DNA from: Sphingobacterium sp. GVS05A | GTDB lineage: Bacteria; Bacteroidota; Bacteroidia; Sphingobacteriales; Sphingobacteriaceae | Length of the DNA: 64,000 nt | Assembly: GCF_019969845.1 (NCBI RefSeq) | Contig: NZ_JAHXYR010000007.1 | Span: forward strand, 338,547 to 402,546 | Direction: 5' to 3' | Shown: one piece after another, positions 1-9,083 of the stretch | How the letters are laid out: each line of letters begins with the position of its first letter | Position numbering within the stretch: position 1 is the stretch's first letter | The notes under the pieces: model-generated | Told to the model about the DNA's origin: nothing | What the model saw: only the letters and a program-made list of their open reading frames with translations | Database searches by the model: none | Program-made: the position numbers and the translations under genes

Positions 1-2392
1 ATGTTTGATAACTAATGGTACCTAAGGCGATGAGGATAGCCCCCATACCCGCCAGAATAAAGTACATCCAGTTGATATCTATTTTATAGTTGAAGTCTCT
101 GAGCCATTGGTTCATTGCCCACCACGCAACAGGTGAGGCAATGACCATGGCAACAAACACCAATTTTATAAAGTCTCCAGACAGCAGTTTCAGCAATCTG
201 AGGGTACTGGCACCAAGCACCTTCCGTACACCGATTTCTTTTGTCCGCTGTTGTGTCACATAGGTGGCCAGTCCAAAGAGACCAAGGGCAGCCACAAAAA
301 TGGCGACGATTGCAAAACAGCTGAATATATTTTTCGTCCGTTCAACGTCTTGGTAAAGGGAAGCAAAGCCCTCATCCAAAAAGCTATAATTGATTTTTTG
401 ATTGGGTGAAAATTTATTCCATACCCTGTTAATTCCGTTCAGGGTCTCCTGTAAGTTTTCGGGCTTAACTTTAATAGAAAGGAGTGATGGATAACCCCGC
501 AATACCATACATAAGCCAGCGAATCCTTTACCTTTCAGCGACTCAAAGATAAAATTGTCCACAACACCAACTACTGTCCAGGTATTGCCATTGGTTATTT
601 TTGCCCCGAGGGGATTTTTTAATCCCAGATCATCCGCCAATTTTTGATTGATGATCGCAGCGGTACTGTCAGTAGCCATTGTGGGATCGAAATTTCTACC
701 TTTCGTCAATTGCAATCCGAAGGTAGCAAGATAATCTTGGTCAATCTCCCAAAATTGCCCCTGTGTCGCCATATCGATCTCTCGTCTTCCCTCATTCCAA
801 AAAGGATTGCCATTTCTTTTGGCACCATCAATGGGGACAGGGAGAAAATCACCTAGGGAAACTGAGCTGACATTTGGAATGGACTTTAATTCATCTTTAA
901 GACTAGGGATCTGATTTCCCAATGTACCAACGCCACGCAGGACGATCACCTGTTCCTTTTTGAAGCCGAGGTCTTTTTCCAGGATATAGCGTATCTGTTG
1001 ATTGGTCACCAGAGCGCTTACAATAAGGATGATGGAAGTTGCAAACTGAAAGATGACAAGACCATTTCTGAATAATGATGATTTGGCTCCGGTGGTCTTA
1101 TTTTTCAATGCAGCGATCGGTTTAAATCGGGATAGATACAAGGCTGGGTAGATTCCGGCCAAGCTGCCGATGAACATTATCGCTACCAATAAAGATGGGA
1201 AAAAGTATAGGGATGTCCAGGGAATCGTTAAGGACTTATTGGCGAGATTGTTGAATATTGGCAACAAAAAACAACTCAGCAATAGACCAACGAACAAAGA
1301 TAGTACGCTATAGCAAATCGCTTCGAGCAAGAATTGTCTGATCAATAATGCCCTTGTCGAACCGATTGTTTTCCGGATACCAATTTCTTTGGCCCGTGTA
1401 GCGGCATTGGCCGTGGACAGGTTGATAAAGTTGATACAGGCAATCAGAAGAATAAATAGTGCTACAGTGGCAAATGTCCAAACCATACGGATGTCACCTC
1501 TATTGAGTGTGCTGACTTTATCGTCATCAATATCGGCAGACATTAAATGGATGTCCAGTGCATTTTGTAAGTTGATTTTTACTTGCTCGAATACAGGATT
1601 GAGCTTACGGCCCGATTTTTTGTATTCGGGCAAATAGTGCTCTTTATAGTTTCTTAAGATCTCTTTTTCTGTTTGTTCAATGTTGACCTGGGGTTTTAAT
1701 TTAATGTAGACCGTGTAATTATTGCTGAGCCATTGGTTTTGCTCGCCTGGGTAAAAAGGTTCACCAGCAAGCGAGATAAAGAAGCTATAACCGGCCAGCG
1801 TAGAATTTTGTGGGATGTCTTCGATGACACCAGTAATGGTATATAGTTTGGATCTGTTATTGTTCAGATAGATGGTCTGTCCGATAGGATCGGTTTTAAA
1901 ATATTTTTCGGCTTTACTTTTCGTAATGACCAATGTGTTGGGTTGATCCAATGCGTGGGCAAGTCTTCCTGAAACCATAGGTGTCGGAAACATGTCAAGA
2001 ATAGATTGATCAACATACACAAAGCCATCATCGTAAAAGCTTTGTGGATTGTCGTTCAGAGAGAGTTGGTTGCTGCCTGCGCCAAATAAAGGATTGGGAA
2101 GTATCCGGCCTGTTTGTTCTATGGAAGGAATTTCAGCTTTAAGCGTTGGAGCAACGGGTGCTGAAAGTGACACCCAGCGCTCTATTTTACCTTCGATCGG
2201 AAGTTGAACGACCAGACGATAAATTCGATCCATCGCTGGATAAAATTTGTTGTAACTCGTCTCTTGTTTGATGTAAAGTACGATGAGAATACAGATTGCG
2301 ATACCAAAAGCAAATCCTCCGATCTTTATAAAAGAATAGAGTTTATTTTTTGCCATATTTCGCCAAGCGATTTTAAGACTATTTCCGATCAT
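1..2392 (-). CDS. ABC3/FtsX (MacB-type) permease, 3' end cut by window edge
   Basis: Read by translating the minus strand from the ATG at 2392. About 797 codons are visible with no stop, and the frame runs off the left edge in the segment that precedes the usual C-terminal NPVxSLRDE, so only some 16 residues are missing. The N-terminus MIGNSLKIAWRNMAKNK is followed by a first membrane helix (about residues 20-40), a large periplasmic domain, four helices, a second periplasmic domain and the C-terminal helices. Both coupling motifs are intact: KEIGIRKTIGS in the first half and KEIGVRKVLGAS in the second. No ATPase domain is present, so it must borrow one. It is the first gene after promoter P1 and its upstream activator pair, and is therefore transcribed separately from the other permeases here. 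The substrate cannot be read from the sequence. Confidence 0.93.
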   Translation of the reverse strand, partial: MIGNSLKIAWRNMAKNKLYSFIKIGGFAFGIAICILIVLYIKQETSYNKFYPAMDRIYRLVVQLPIEGKIERWVSLSAPVAPTLKAEIPSIEQTGRILPNPLFGAGSNQLSLNDNPQSFYDDGFVYVDQSILDMFPTPMVSGRLAHALDQPNTLVITKSKAEKYFKTDPIGQTIYLNNNRSKLYTITGVIEDIPQNSTLAGYSFFISLAGEPFYPGEQNQWLSNNYTVYIKLKPQVNIEQTEKEILRNYKEHYLPEYKKSGRKLNPVFEQVKINLQNALDIHLMSADIDDDKVSTLNRGDIRMVWTFATVALFILLIACINFINLSTANAATRAKEIGIRKTIGSTRALLIRQFLLEAICYSVLSLFVGLLLSCFLLPIFNNLANKSLTIPWTSLYFFPSLLVAIMFIGSLAGIYPALYLSRFKPIAALKNKTTGAKSSLFRNGLVIFQFATSIILIVSALVTNQQIRYILEKDLGFKKEQVIVLRGVGTLGNQIPSLKDELKSIPNVSSVSLGDFLPVPIDGAKRNGNPFWNEGRREIDMATQGQFWEIDQDYLATFGLQLTKGRNFDPTMATDSTAAIINQKLADDLGLKNPLGAKITNGNTWTVVGVVDNFIFESLKGKGFAGLCMVLRGYPSLLSIKVKPENLQETLNGINRVWNKFSPNQKINYSFLDEGFASLYQDVERTKNIFSCFAIVAIFVAALGLFGLATYVTQQRTKEIGVRKVLGASTLRLLKLLSGDFIKLVFVAMVIASPVAWWAMNQWLRDFNYKIDINWMYFILAGMGAILIALGTISYQT

Positions 2393-2456
2393 AACAATAC
2401 TTTTTTAAGGTCTTATTGATGAGTAATCGACCGATCAATCTAGACATTATACTGAA

Positions 2457-2472
2457 ATCAATTGTATTGCCA
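2457..2472 (-). promoter_or_regulatory. Sigma-54 (-24/-12) promoter P1
   Basis: Minus-strand text TGGCAATACAATTGAT matches the T-GG-N10-G(C/A) layout of sigma-54 promoters (TGGCAC-N5-TTGC), with GA instead of GC at -12. The predicted start lies near 2446, giving a leader of about 54 nt before the permease ATG at 2392. The activator-site pair begins 55 bp upstream. Called from sequence only. Confidence 0.68.
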
Positions 2473-2526
2473 TTTTGTTAAGTTGTTGGTTTGTAGGTTT
2501 TTGATTTTTTTATTGGATTTTATGTC

Positions 2527-2564
2527 TGTACGATATCGAACAGTTTCGCGTCCAAAACCGCACA
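2527..2564. promoter_or_regulatory. Activator-site pair (UAS) of promoter P1
   Basis: Two 16-bp inverted repeats, TGTACG-ATAT-CGAACA (2527-2542) and the weaker CGTCCA-AAAC-CGCACA (2549-2564), lie 22 bp apart start to start, so on the same face of the helix. They fit the TGTNCG-N4-CGNACA consensus shared with four other intergenic sites in this window. Binding by the GAFTDA-type regulator encoded at 42639-44000 is an inference. Confidence 0.7.
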
Positions 2565-2763
2565 GATTATTCCTGCGATGTGATATCCTTTCTTTTTTCA
2601 ATATCCATCAACATCAGAAGATTGGTGCTAAGCAATAATCAAGGTTCCCAATATATTGCCCTTGGCTTTATCTTTTCGAATGGCTCAGTTTTTTAGATTT
2701 TTAAGGATGAAATTTATAAGAGGTACTGGTGAATTTGTATGAAATAAGACGAAGCAATAACAC
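2565..2763. other. Intergenic stretch without recognised gene
   Basis: A/T-rich spacer between the P1 activator sites and the hairpin downstream of the XRE gene. I see no open frame, tRNA or repeat in it. Confidence 0.5.
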
Positions 2764-2801
2764 CTCGTAGTCTTATGCTCATAAGTGCATAAAACTACGA
2801 G
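2764..2801 (-). terminator. Long hairpin downstream of the XRE gene
   Basis: Stem CTCGTAGT + TTATGC pairs with GCATAA + ACTACGAG (14 bp with one internal C/A mismatch) around an 8-nt loop. It starts 9 bp after the stop of the minus-strand XRE gene. No T-run follows on that strand, so it may terminate weakly or protect a 3' end rather than act as a classical intrinsic terminator. Confidence 0.6.
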
Positions 2802-2810
2802 ATGCAGAAC

Positions 2811-3035
2811 TTAATCCTCAATCTCTTTCAGTTGAAGATGTTCACATAACTCAGACATCATTTTAGCAGGATCGGTATCGATGGCCAAAGCGATTAAGTA
2901 CATTTCATCCAAACGTAATTTGGATGTTTCGGTCATCGTTAATTCGTTAATCCTGGCTTTACTCAGTCCTGTTTTGCGCGCAATCTGAGACTTATTTACA
3001 GACTTCTTCGCTAAAAATTCGCCTAGTTTGGTCAT
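2811..3035 (-). CDS. Small XRE/Cro-type helix-turn-helix protein
   Basis: 74 aa. A helix-turn-helix is visible at about residues 13-36: SVNKSQIARKTGLSKARINE, with the typical Q-I-A at the start of helix 2 and a recognition helix SKARINELT. A third and fourth helix follow (LDEMYLIALAIDTDP). The protein has no other domain, so it is a minimal DNA-binding protein that probably represses its own promoter. It is divergent from the gene at 3172-3873, with a 136-bp A/T-rich region between the two starts that could hold a shared operator. It is followed by a strong hairpin. It interrupts the permease array, and nothing in the sequence ties it functionally to transport. Confidence 0.82.
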   Translation of the reverse strand: MTKLGEFLAKKSVNKSQIARKTGLSKARINELTMTETSKLRLDEMYLIALAIDTDPAKMMSELCEHLQLKEIED

Positions 3036-3171
3036 TGTGTTATCTTAATATTTTATCGTTTTGTATAGATAAATATATATAATGTTATTTTTATTTATAC
3101 AAATGTTTTTATTTTTGAAATATTTTCTATTCCTTTGTATTGAAAATCTATACTATTTAAGTGTGCCAATT

Positions 3172-3873
3172 ATGAAAAAGGTGAAAAATCAATCAATAAA
3201 GATCTATAAGAGAAAATGCGAGGAAATAGAGATATTAATATATTATCGTATGCTGCTACAGCGTATCTCGCGGCACCTATCACCCAAAGAGGTTTCCTTT
3301 TTAATGGGTAAACCGTTGGATTTTATGACTAGCATTGAAACGTTTAAGATTAAATCAATTCTAGCTTATGATTCATTAGTTATGCATCGTGTATTGGAGA
3401 TAAATAATTTAAGTGCTATGGTGCATTTGGGGCATAAGATATCATTTCAGGAAAATGCGTACGAATTGCATGTAACTACATTGGCGGATCGGGTTATTTA
3501 TGAGCTATATAAGATTGATGTAGAACAGGATCAAAAAGTAATGGAATTTAAGTTAATAGACATCCGTCACGATATTGATCCTCATACAAATTCGACAATG
3601 AATGAGGTGAAAAAGATAAGGATTCTTTTAGATGAGCAAATTGATGCAGGATATTTTAAAGAGGAAAGACAACCGTCTGAAATCCACGCACTGTGTTGTG
3701 TTGAACTCAAACAATACATACAGCCTAAAAATCTGATGCTAGTTGTAGATGAATTGCTTCAAGGTAGCGAGGAGAGAAGGATTGTTCGTCATCAAACTGA
3801 ATACGGATTCGGCTATGTTTTAGCTGCTCACGCAAAATCGACTGAAAATTGCTTCAAAGATCCTAAGCCGTAG
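3172..3873 (+). CDS. Hypothetical protein with divergent HTH-like segment
   Basis: 233 aa from the ATG at 3172. The frame is open from 3082, but its first 30 residues are a run of F/L/Y encoded by A/T-rich DNA and look like untranslated leader. Residues about 35-62 (HLSPKEVSFLMGKPLDFMTS, then IETFKIKS) resemble the helix-turn-helix of XRE-type proteins, in which SPKEVSFLMGK would be helix 2 and the following segment the recognition helix. The remaining 170 residues are hydrophilic and unlike anything I can name. It is divergent to the XRE gene at 2811-3035, which makes a two-gene regulatory cassette plausible. Its stop codon lies inside the left arm of a 12-bp inverted repeat. A DNA-binding role is inferred from the motif only. 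Confidence 0.6.
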   Translation: MKKVKNQSIKIYKRKCEEIEILIYYRMLLQRISRHLSPKEVSFLMGKPLDFMTSIETFKIKSILAYDSLVMHRVLEINNLSAMVHLGHKISFQENAYELHVTTLADRVIYELYKIDVEQDQKVMEFKLIDIRHDIDPHTNSTMNEVKKIRILLDEQIDAGYFKEERQPSEIHALCCVELKQYIQPKNLMLVVDELLQGSEERRIVRHQTEYGFGYVLAAHAKSTENCFKDPKP

Positions 3874-3956
3874 GTACACCAATTATAAACTTTCATTCCC
3901 AATCGGTTAATAATAAATTGCACTTTTGACTTCTAACAACCTACGGCTTATTTTTT
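3864..3956 (+). terminator. Inverted repeat with T-run after 3172-3873
   Basis: A perfect 12-bp repeat, TAAGCCGTAGGT at 3864-3875 and its complement at 3939-3950, is followed by six T. The left arm contains the stop codon of the plus-strand gene. The 63-nt loop is unusually long for an intrinsic terminator. The repeat sits between convergent genes. Confidence 0.6.
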
Positions 3957-3957
3957 C

Positions 3958-6354
3958 TTATTCATCCCGTAAACTATTGACGGGATTGATACGGGCTGTC
4001 TGGAATATCCGGACAGCGATAATTGCTAAGGTCATCAAACCGATAAACATTCCGGTGAAAACAAATAGCGCGATCGGAACATCAATATGATAGTAGAAGT
4101 TTTCCAGCCATTTGTGTGTAAACCACCATGCTATTGGGAATGCTATTAGAATAGCGATCAGCAGAAGTATGATAAAGGATCTGGAAATCATATAGGTGAT
4201 CGTATTTACCGAAGCACCAAGCACTTTACGGATACCAATTTCTTTTACTCTTCGTTCTAATGTATAGATGGCAATAGCCACAATCCCTAAGATTGCAATC
4301 AGCATACTGGAACCCGTAAAAAGTGCCAATTGCTGGTACTGTTTTTTCTCTTTGTTATATTGATGCTGTACCTGATCTTCCTGCCAGTTGATCTGCGCGA
4401 TCCGGTTAGGGAAAAACTTGTTCCAGGTATTGTTTACCAAGGCTAAAGCTTCCTTTTTCTTCCCTTCTTCTACGCGGATAAGCATACAGCCGCCTTCCCA
4501 TTCCTTTTGTGCTTTAATCGCAAAAGGACCGATCGGAAACTTTAAACTTGCTCCGTTAAACTCTTTAAATACGCCTACTGGCGTATTGTTTAGAGGCTCG
4601 TTGCTCTTATTGAGTTTTAAAGATAGCCGCTGGGCGGTCCCCTCGGAGACGAGCATATTTGTAAATACCCGCTGTCCGACCTGTACCGAATCCGTAAAGG
4701 GTCTATCCAGCGCATAGTCCGCGCTTAAAGGCCGACCATCAAGGAGCTTTATACCCATGGTTTTGATGTAATCATAATCCGCATAAACAAATACAACCGG
4801 GAGTTCTTTGTTCGGATTGCTGGGGTCTTTTACTGTTTTAAAATCCACACTACCACTAAAGGGAGTCCAGCCTGTGAGACTGACCGAGGAGATGTACGAA
4901 TTTTTTAATAACTCCTGTTTGAAGGCCTGATCCTTTCCTTCCCAAGAGGTATAATTGATGGCCAAAAGATTTTTGGGCTCGTAACCAAGATCTTTGTTGT
5001 ATAGATAATGCAATTGCGCCCGCATGGACATCATACAGATCGCTACGATAATGGCAATGGCAAACTGGACAACCACCAGTACTTTGGTAAATGCCATATT
5101 GAGCGGTAGTCTAAAGAAAGAAAGCTGCTTCCGAAGTTCCAGTGATGGCTGTGTTTTTGATAGTGATAGGGCCGTAGGTAAACTACAAAGCCAGCCCAGA
5201 ACGATCCAAATGGATAGTAGTCCAACAAACATAAATAAGGAATGCTGGTAGCTCATGGTCAATGGATGTTCTAAATAGTGTTCAAATGCAGGACTGATAA
5301 GCACATAAACAAAAAATGCAATCAGAAAAGAGCCGACAAAGAGTATGGTACTCTCTAGGCCCATTTGCATGATCAGATTTTTTCGGCTTGCCCCCAACAC
5401 TTTGCGGATACCGATCTGCTGTGTGCGTTTGAGTGCATGGGCAAAACTCAGGTTGATGTAGTTGATACTGACTAATACAAGGATCAAGATCGCTATTCCT
5501 GCCAACAGATAAATATCTTGCATGGGATTCTCCCATCCTGTAATACTTAGTAAGTGTATATCTTTGATAGGTTCAATAAAAAGATTGTGTCCTTTTAGCC
5601 AATCATCCAGTTTTTGTGCGTTGTACCACTTGTTTATTTTGGTTGAGAGGCTGTTAATATCAGATGTGCTTTTGAGCAATAGAATTTGGTTTTGTAGCGA
5701 ACCGCTTTTTTCGGGATTGAATTCATTCACCTTAGGCATCAGCACGAGGGCTTCTGCCTGAAAGGAAGAATTATGGGGCATATCCTCGATAATGGCATTG
5801 ACATAATAAGCTTCGGGTTCACCTTCTTGTGGTTTATTGTAGAATGTGCTACCGAGCACGTCTTTGCCGCCGAAGTATTTTTGTACCGCAGAGGCTGTCA
5901 ATGTAATGTTTTTTGCTCCGGCAATGACTTGTTTCGGATTGCCTGCGATGATTTTTGTATCAAAAAGATTGAAAAAACCGCTGTCGATTTCCAGGGTACT
6001 GATTTCAGCTAGCTGCTTTGACAGCTTGTTGACTGTTAATTTTCGCGAGTCACTGTTGACCGTAGTATAACCAAGTACTTCTGGGAAATTAGCTTTTAAT
6101 GTTGCCGAGATACCTTCAGGAGCTCCAGAAATATTGTTTGTGACACCTTCCTTCGTTTCTTTGGGCACTATTCGCATTCGATAGAGCGCATTGGAGTTGC
6201 TCCATTGTCTGTCGTAGGAAAGCTCATCAACGACAAGCGAACTGATTAACATAAATACCAGCAACGCAATGGTTAAACCAATGAGGTTTGATAGCGAATA
6301 GATACGATTGTGCATCAATGTCCGCCAGGCGGTTTTAAGATGGTTCTTTATCAT
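3958..6354 (-). CDS. ABC3/FtsX permease, second gene of P2 operon
   Basis: 798 aa, two-repeat FtsX architecture without an ATPase domain. TM1 is at about residues 20-42; a MacB-PCD-like periplasmic domain covers about 45-280. The first coupling motif IGIRKVLGAS is at about 314-323 and the second, EIGIRKVLGAS, at about 705-715. The C-terminus is NPVNSLRDE. The periplasmic part carries SSLVVDELSYDRQWSN and KINKWYNAQKL, and the closest relative in this window appears to be 13956-16346 (LVVEENSYDKSWKN and KINSWYKG), which lies in a different operon. It starts 27 bp after the stop of 6382-8787, so the two are co-transcribed from P2. Family membership is clear; substrate unknown. Confidence 0.93.
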   Translation of the reverse strand: MIKNHLKTAWRTLMHNRIYSLSNLIGLTIALLVFMLISSLVVDELSYDRQWSNSNALYRMRIVPKETKEGVTNNISGAPEGISATLKANFPEVLGYTTVNSDSRKLTVNKLSKQLAEISTLEIDSGFFNLFDTKIIAGNPKQVIAGAKNITLTASAVQKYFGGKDVLGSTFYNKPQEGEPEAYYVNAIIEDMPHNSSFQAEALVLMPKVNEFNPEKSGSLQNQILLLKSTSDINSLSTKINKWYNAQKLDDWLKGHNLFIEPIKDIHLLSITGWENPMQDIYLLAGIAILILVLVSINYINLSFAHALKRTQQIGIRKVLGASRKNLIMQMGLESTILFVGSFLIAFFVYVLISPAFEHYLEHPLTMSYQHSLFMFVGLLSIWIVLGWLCSLPTALSLSKTQPSLELRKQLSFFRLPLNMAFTKVLVVVQFAIAIIVAICMMSMRAQLHYLYNKDLGYEPKNLLAINYTSWEGKDQAFKQELLKNSYISSVSLTGWTPFSGSVDFKTVKDPSNPNKELPVVFVYADYDYIKTMGIKLLDGRPLSADYALDRPFTDSVQVGQRVFTNMLVSEGTAQRLSLKLNKSNEPLNNTPVGVFKEFNGASLKFPIGPFAIKAQKEWEGGCMLIRVEEGKKKEALALVNNTWNKFFPNRIAQINWQEDQVQHQYNKEKKQYQQLALFTGSSMLIAILGIVAIAIYTLERRVKEIGIRKVLGASVNTITYMISRSFIILLLIAILIAFPIAWWFTHKWLENFYYHIDVPIALFVFTGMFIGLMTLAIIAVRIFQTARINPVNSLRDE

Positions 6355-6381
6355 ACTGTTTAAATGGATTGGTTTCTTACA

Positions 6382-8787
6382 TTATTCATCCCTTAATTTT
6401 TCAACCGGATTAAATCGGGTCGTCCGAAATACGATGAAGCCTACCAATAGACCAAGTACGCTCAGCAGTATGCCTAGTGGCAACAGGTAGGTAAATGCAT
6501 TGATTTCTATCCGGATGATATAGTTCTGTAGCCAATGTTGCATCAGCATATAGCTAGATGGTACTGTAACCAAAACCGCTAACAAAAATATGCCATAGTA
6601 TTCCTTCGAAAATAACAGCATCAAATGTGCTAATGAGGCACCTAGTACTTTGCGGATACCTACTTCCTTGTTACGGAGATGGATCGATAGGGAGATCAGA
6701 CCGGTCAGCCCCAATACAACGATCAAAAGTGAAACAGCACTTGCAATCTGTGCTGCCCGGTGCAGTTGCAGTTCCGTCTCATATAAACCTTTGATGCGGT
6801 CATCCATAAATTGATACTTAAATGGTGCATCGGGCATTAATTCTTTCCATTTCTTTTCCAGCCCTTGTACCGCGCTGGACAGTTGGCCCGGTTTTAAACG
6901 GATACTCAGGTATCGGTATTGGAAATTTTCATGGATATCTGTCCAGACAATAGCTGGAGATGCCCGGTGAAGAGAATTTGCGACAAAGTTGTCGGTGACG
7001 CCCACAATGGTCATCTTAACATTTGGGTCGTTCAGCGCGATCTGTTGACCGATCGCATTTTCGCCATTACTGAAGCCAAAATCTTCCATGGCTTTCTTGT
7101 TGATCACAACGGATCTATTTGTGGTATTTGTCACCGCATTTTTGGGTAAAAAGCTACCCGCCAATAGGGGGATTTCATAGGTTTCCAGAAAATAACTGTC
7201 ACTGTTAATTCGTTGGACCTGTACGTCCGTATCGTTGTTATTGCCAAAAGCCGGTTGCATATTGAAGCCTAATAACCCCGGTGTTTCATAGGAAAGGCTC
7301 ACGGACTGAACCGCTGATTCCTGCAGCAGCTCATGCCGAATGGCCTCCATTTTCCGGATACCATTTTCGGACCAGTCCCTTGGTGCCTGTACCGTCAACA
7401 GATAATCTTTGTTGTATCCTAAATTGCTATTTATAAATAGATTGACCTGTTTGGAGATAATCAAGGTACAGACCAAGAGGAGCAGCGCAACAGCGAACTG
7501 AAAGAACAATAGCGCTTTTCGAACCAATTGCTTGTTACCCAATGCGGAGAACTGATTTTTGACCGAAGGAAGTATCTTGATATTGGACAACTTAATTGCC
7601 GGGTATAGTCCCGCAAGCATACCGATCACTACAGTCAATAAGGCCAATAAACCGAAAAAATAGCCCGGTAAATTGATTAGAGACGGTAGCTCGCGCATCA
7701 GTACATGTGCAAACAAAGAGCGTACTATGCTATAGATGGGTAGACTGATCAATGCTGCAATAGCTACGATAAGGATATATTCTGTCAGCAACTGCCTTAC
7801 CAATTGTGGTCTGGAAGAACCCATAATCTTGCGCACACCGATTTCTTTCAACCGCGTAATATGCTGTGCAATACTAAAATTGATAAAGTTGATGATCGCC
7901 ATGACCAGGATAAAAATGGCAATCCAGATTAGGGTCTGCATCATCTTGCGAACAGCACCTTGATTATCGTCTAGATAATAACTTTTCAAGGGTTTTAGGC
8001 TCGGGCTGTACTGGTTGGCGAATTCCTTATCGGTATTTTTGTGAACCAGCGTTTGAATTGCCGCATCCAGTTGTTGCGTCGTCACCCCAGTTTTCAATTC
8101 GAGATAACCTGCGATGTAAGGATTATTCCAGTTATCCACAGATCTGCCGAAATATTCTTCGTTGGCAATGGGCAGAAAAATATCGGAATGCATATCCTTT
8201 GTCAGATCCATGACCGCATTTTGTACAGCAGTTTTTATCACGGCAGTAATTTCAAAATCATATTTTTCGCCTTTGAAATTTTTAATCTGCAAGGTTTTTC
8301 CCAGCACATTTATGTTTCCAAAATATTTTAACGCTGCTTGGTCAGTGATCACCACAGAAAAGGGATTATTCAGCGCGGTCTTGGGATTGCCTGCTAAAAG
8401 TTCAAAACCAAACATGGTTAAAAGGCTTGGATCACCGAGGGCCATTCCTTCTTCGTGGATCGTAGCTCCATTTGCGATAATACCTGTCAGTCCATCGATA
8501 CGATAATAGTTGGCCACCAAATTGGGGTATTCTTCATACAGGGCTTTGGGTAGCGCCCCGATTGTGGTCAAATTGATCCCAAATCCTTCTTTCTTATACT
8601 TGCTCTGTAATAGAAATTGCTGATCTATATTTTTGATTTTGCTATTTACCTGTAGAACATCCCATACATAGGCCCCGACCAGTAGTAAAAAAGTAATCCC
8701 AAGGGTCAATCCAACTAGGTTGATCAGGTTTTGAATTTTTTTCTTTCGAATATTCCGCCAGGCAATCTTGAAGTTTGTAAAAGTCAT
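6382..8787 (-). CDS. ABC3/FtsX permease, first gene of P2 operon
   Basis: 801 aa from the ATG at 8787, chosen because MTFTNFKIAWRNIRKKK aligns with the N-termini of the other permeases; an in-frame ATG at 8820 would add 11 residues. The first coupling motif is LKEIGVRKIMGSS at about 313-325, with S-S instead of the usual A-S. The second is KEVGIRKVLGASLAHL. The periplasmic domain begins FLLQSKYKKEGFGINLTTIG and has no close counterpart in the window, so it is one of the more divergent members. It is the lead gene of a two-gene unit with 3958-6354, driven by P2. Confidence 0.92.
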   Translation of the reverse strand: MTFTNFKIAWRNIRKKKIQNLINLVGLTLGITFLLLVGAYVWDVLQVNSKIKNIDQQFLLQSKYKKEGFGINLTTIGALPKALYEEYPNLVANYYRIDGLTGIIANGATIHEEGMALGDPSLLTMFGFELLAGNPKTALNNPFSVVITDQAALKYFGNINVLGKTLQIKNFKGEKYDFEITAVIKTAVQNAVMDLTKDMHSDIFLPIANEEYFGRSVDNWNNPYIAGYLELKTGVTTQQLDAAIQTLVHKNTDKEFANQYSPSLKPLKSYYLDDNQGAVRKMMQTLIWIAIFILVMAIINFINFSIAQHITRLKEIGVRKIMGSSRPQLVRQLLTEYILIVAIAALISLPIYSIVRSLFAHVLMRELPSLINLPGYFFGLLALLTVVIGMLAGLYPAIKLSNIKILPSVKNQFSALGNKQLVRKALLFFQFAVALLLLVCTLIISKQVNLFINSNLGYNKDYLLTVQAPRDWSENGIRKMEAIRHELLQESAVQSVSLSYETPGLLGFNMQPAFGNNNDTDVQVQRINSDSYFLETYEIPLLAGSFLPKNAVTNTTNRSVVINKKAMEDFGFSNGENAIGQQIALNDPNVKMTIVGVTDNFVANSLHRASPAIVWTDIHENFQYRYLSIRLKPGQLSSAVQGLEKKWKELMPDAPFKYQFMDDRIKGLYETELQLHRAAQIASAVSLLIVVLGLTGLISLSIHLRNKEVGIRKVLGASLAHLMLLFSKEYYGIFLLAVLVTVPSSYMLMQHWLQNYIIRIEINAFTYLLPLGILLSVLGLLVGFIVFRTTRFNPVEKLRDE

Positions 8788-8867
8788 TGTCACTCGTATA
8801 AGGTTTATTCCCATCACCACAAACGGATCGCATGCAGGCTTTGGTTTTTGCCAATTTGTGTACGATA

Positions 8868-8885
8868 ATACAAATCCTTAGCCAA
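8868..8885 (-). promoter_or_regulatory. Sigma-54 (-24/-12) promoter P2
   Basis: Minus-strand text TTGGCTAAGGATTTGTAT has GG and GT ten bases apart, as in TTGGCAC-N4-TTTGC. The activator-site pair starts 53 bp upstream. A weaker TTGGCA lies at about 8849-8854 but lacks a partner at the proper distance. Confidence 0.63.
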
Positions 8886-8937
8886 GCCTGTAGTTTGTTG
8901 ATTGTTAGTTTGTTAAAATGGCTTTCGTCGAGGGAAC

Positions 8938-8974
8938 TGTCCGATTTCGGACAGTCATTGTACACCCGCGAACA
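8938..8974. promoter_or_regulatory. Activator-site pair (UAS) of promoter P2
   Basis: TGTCCG-ATTT-CGGACA at 8938-8953 has perfect arms, extended by AC/GT to a 20-bp near-palindrome. TGTACA-CCCG-CGAACA follows at 8959-8974, 21 bp on. The first is the clearest single site in the window. It lies between the stop of 9084-11468 and P2. Confidence 0.78.
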
Positions 8975-9083
8975 CCTCGGTCTGGTCGATTCCTCGAACG
9001 GATAGCAAATAACCAGACAGGTAAATCTGACCTAGCTTAAGCTATCCATAGGATTGCTTATCTCGTGTTTGATAGTTTCCTTT

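Noticed and set aside
4665..4700. TGTCCG hexamer inside a permease coding region
   Set aside because: No CGNACA partner at a 4-bp spacing and no second site 21-22 bp away, so not a UAS.
8848..8856. Alternative TTGGCA before 6382-8787
   Set aside because: No matching -12 element ten bases downstream, and the distance to the activator pair would break the 53-55 bp rule.
8975..9060. GTCTGGT/ACCAGAC inverted repeat near the end of 9084-11468
   Set aside because: Only 7 bp with a long loop and no T-run; too weak to call a terminator.
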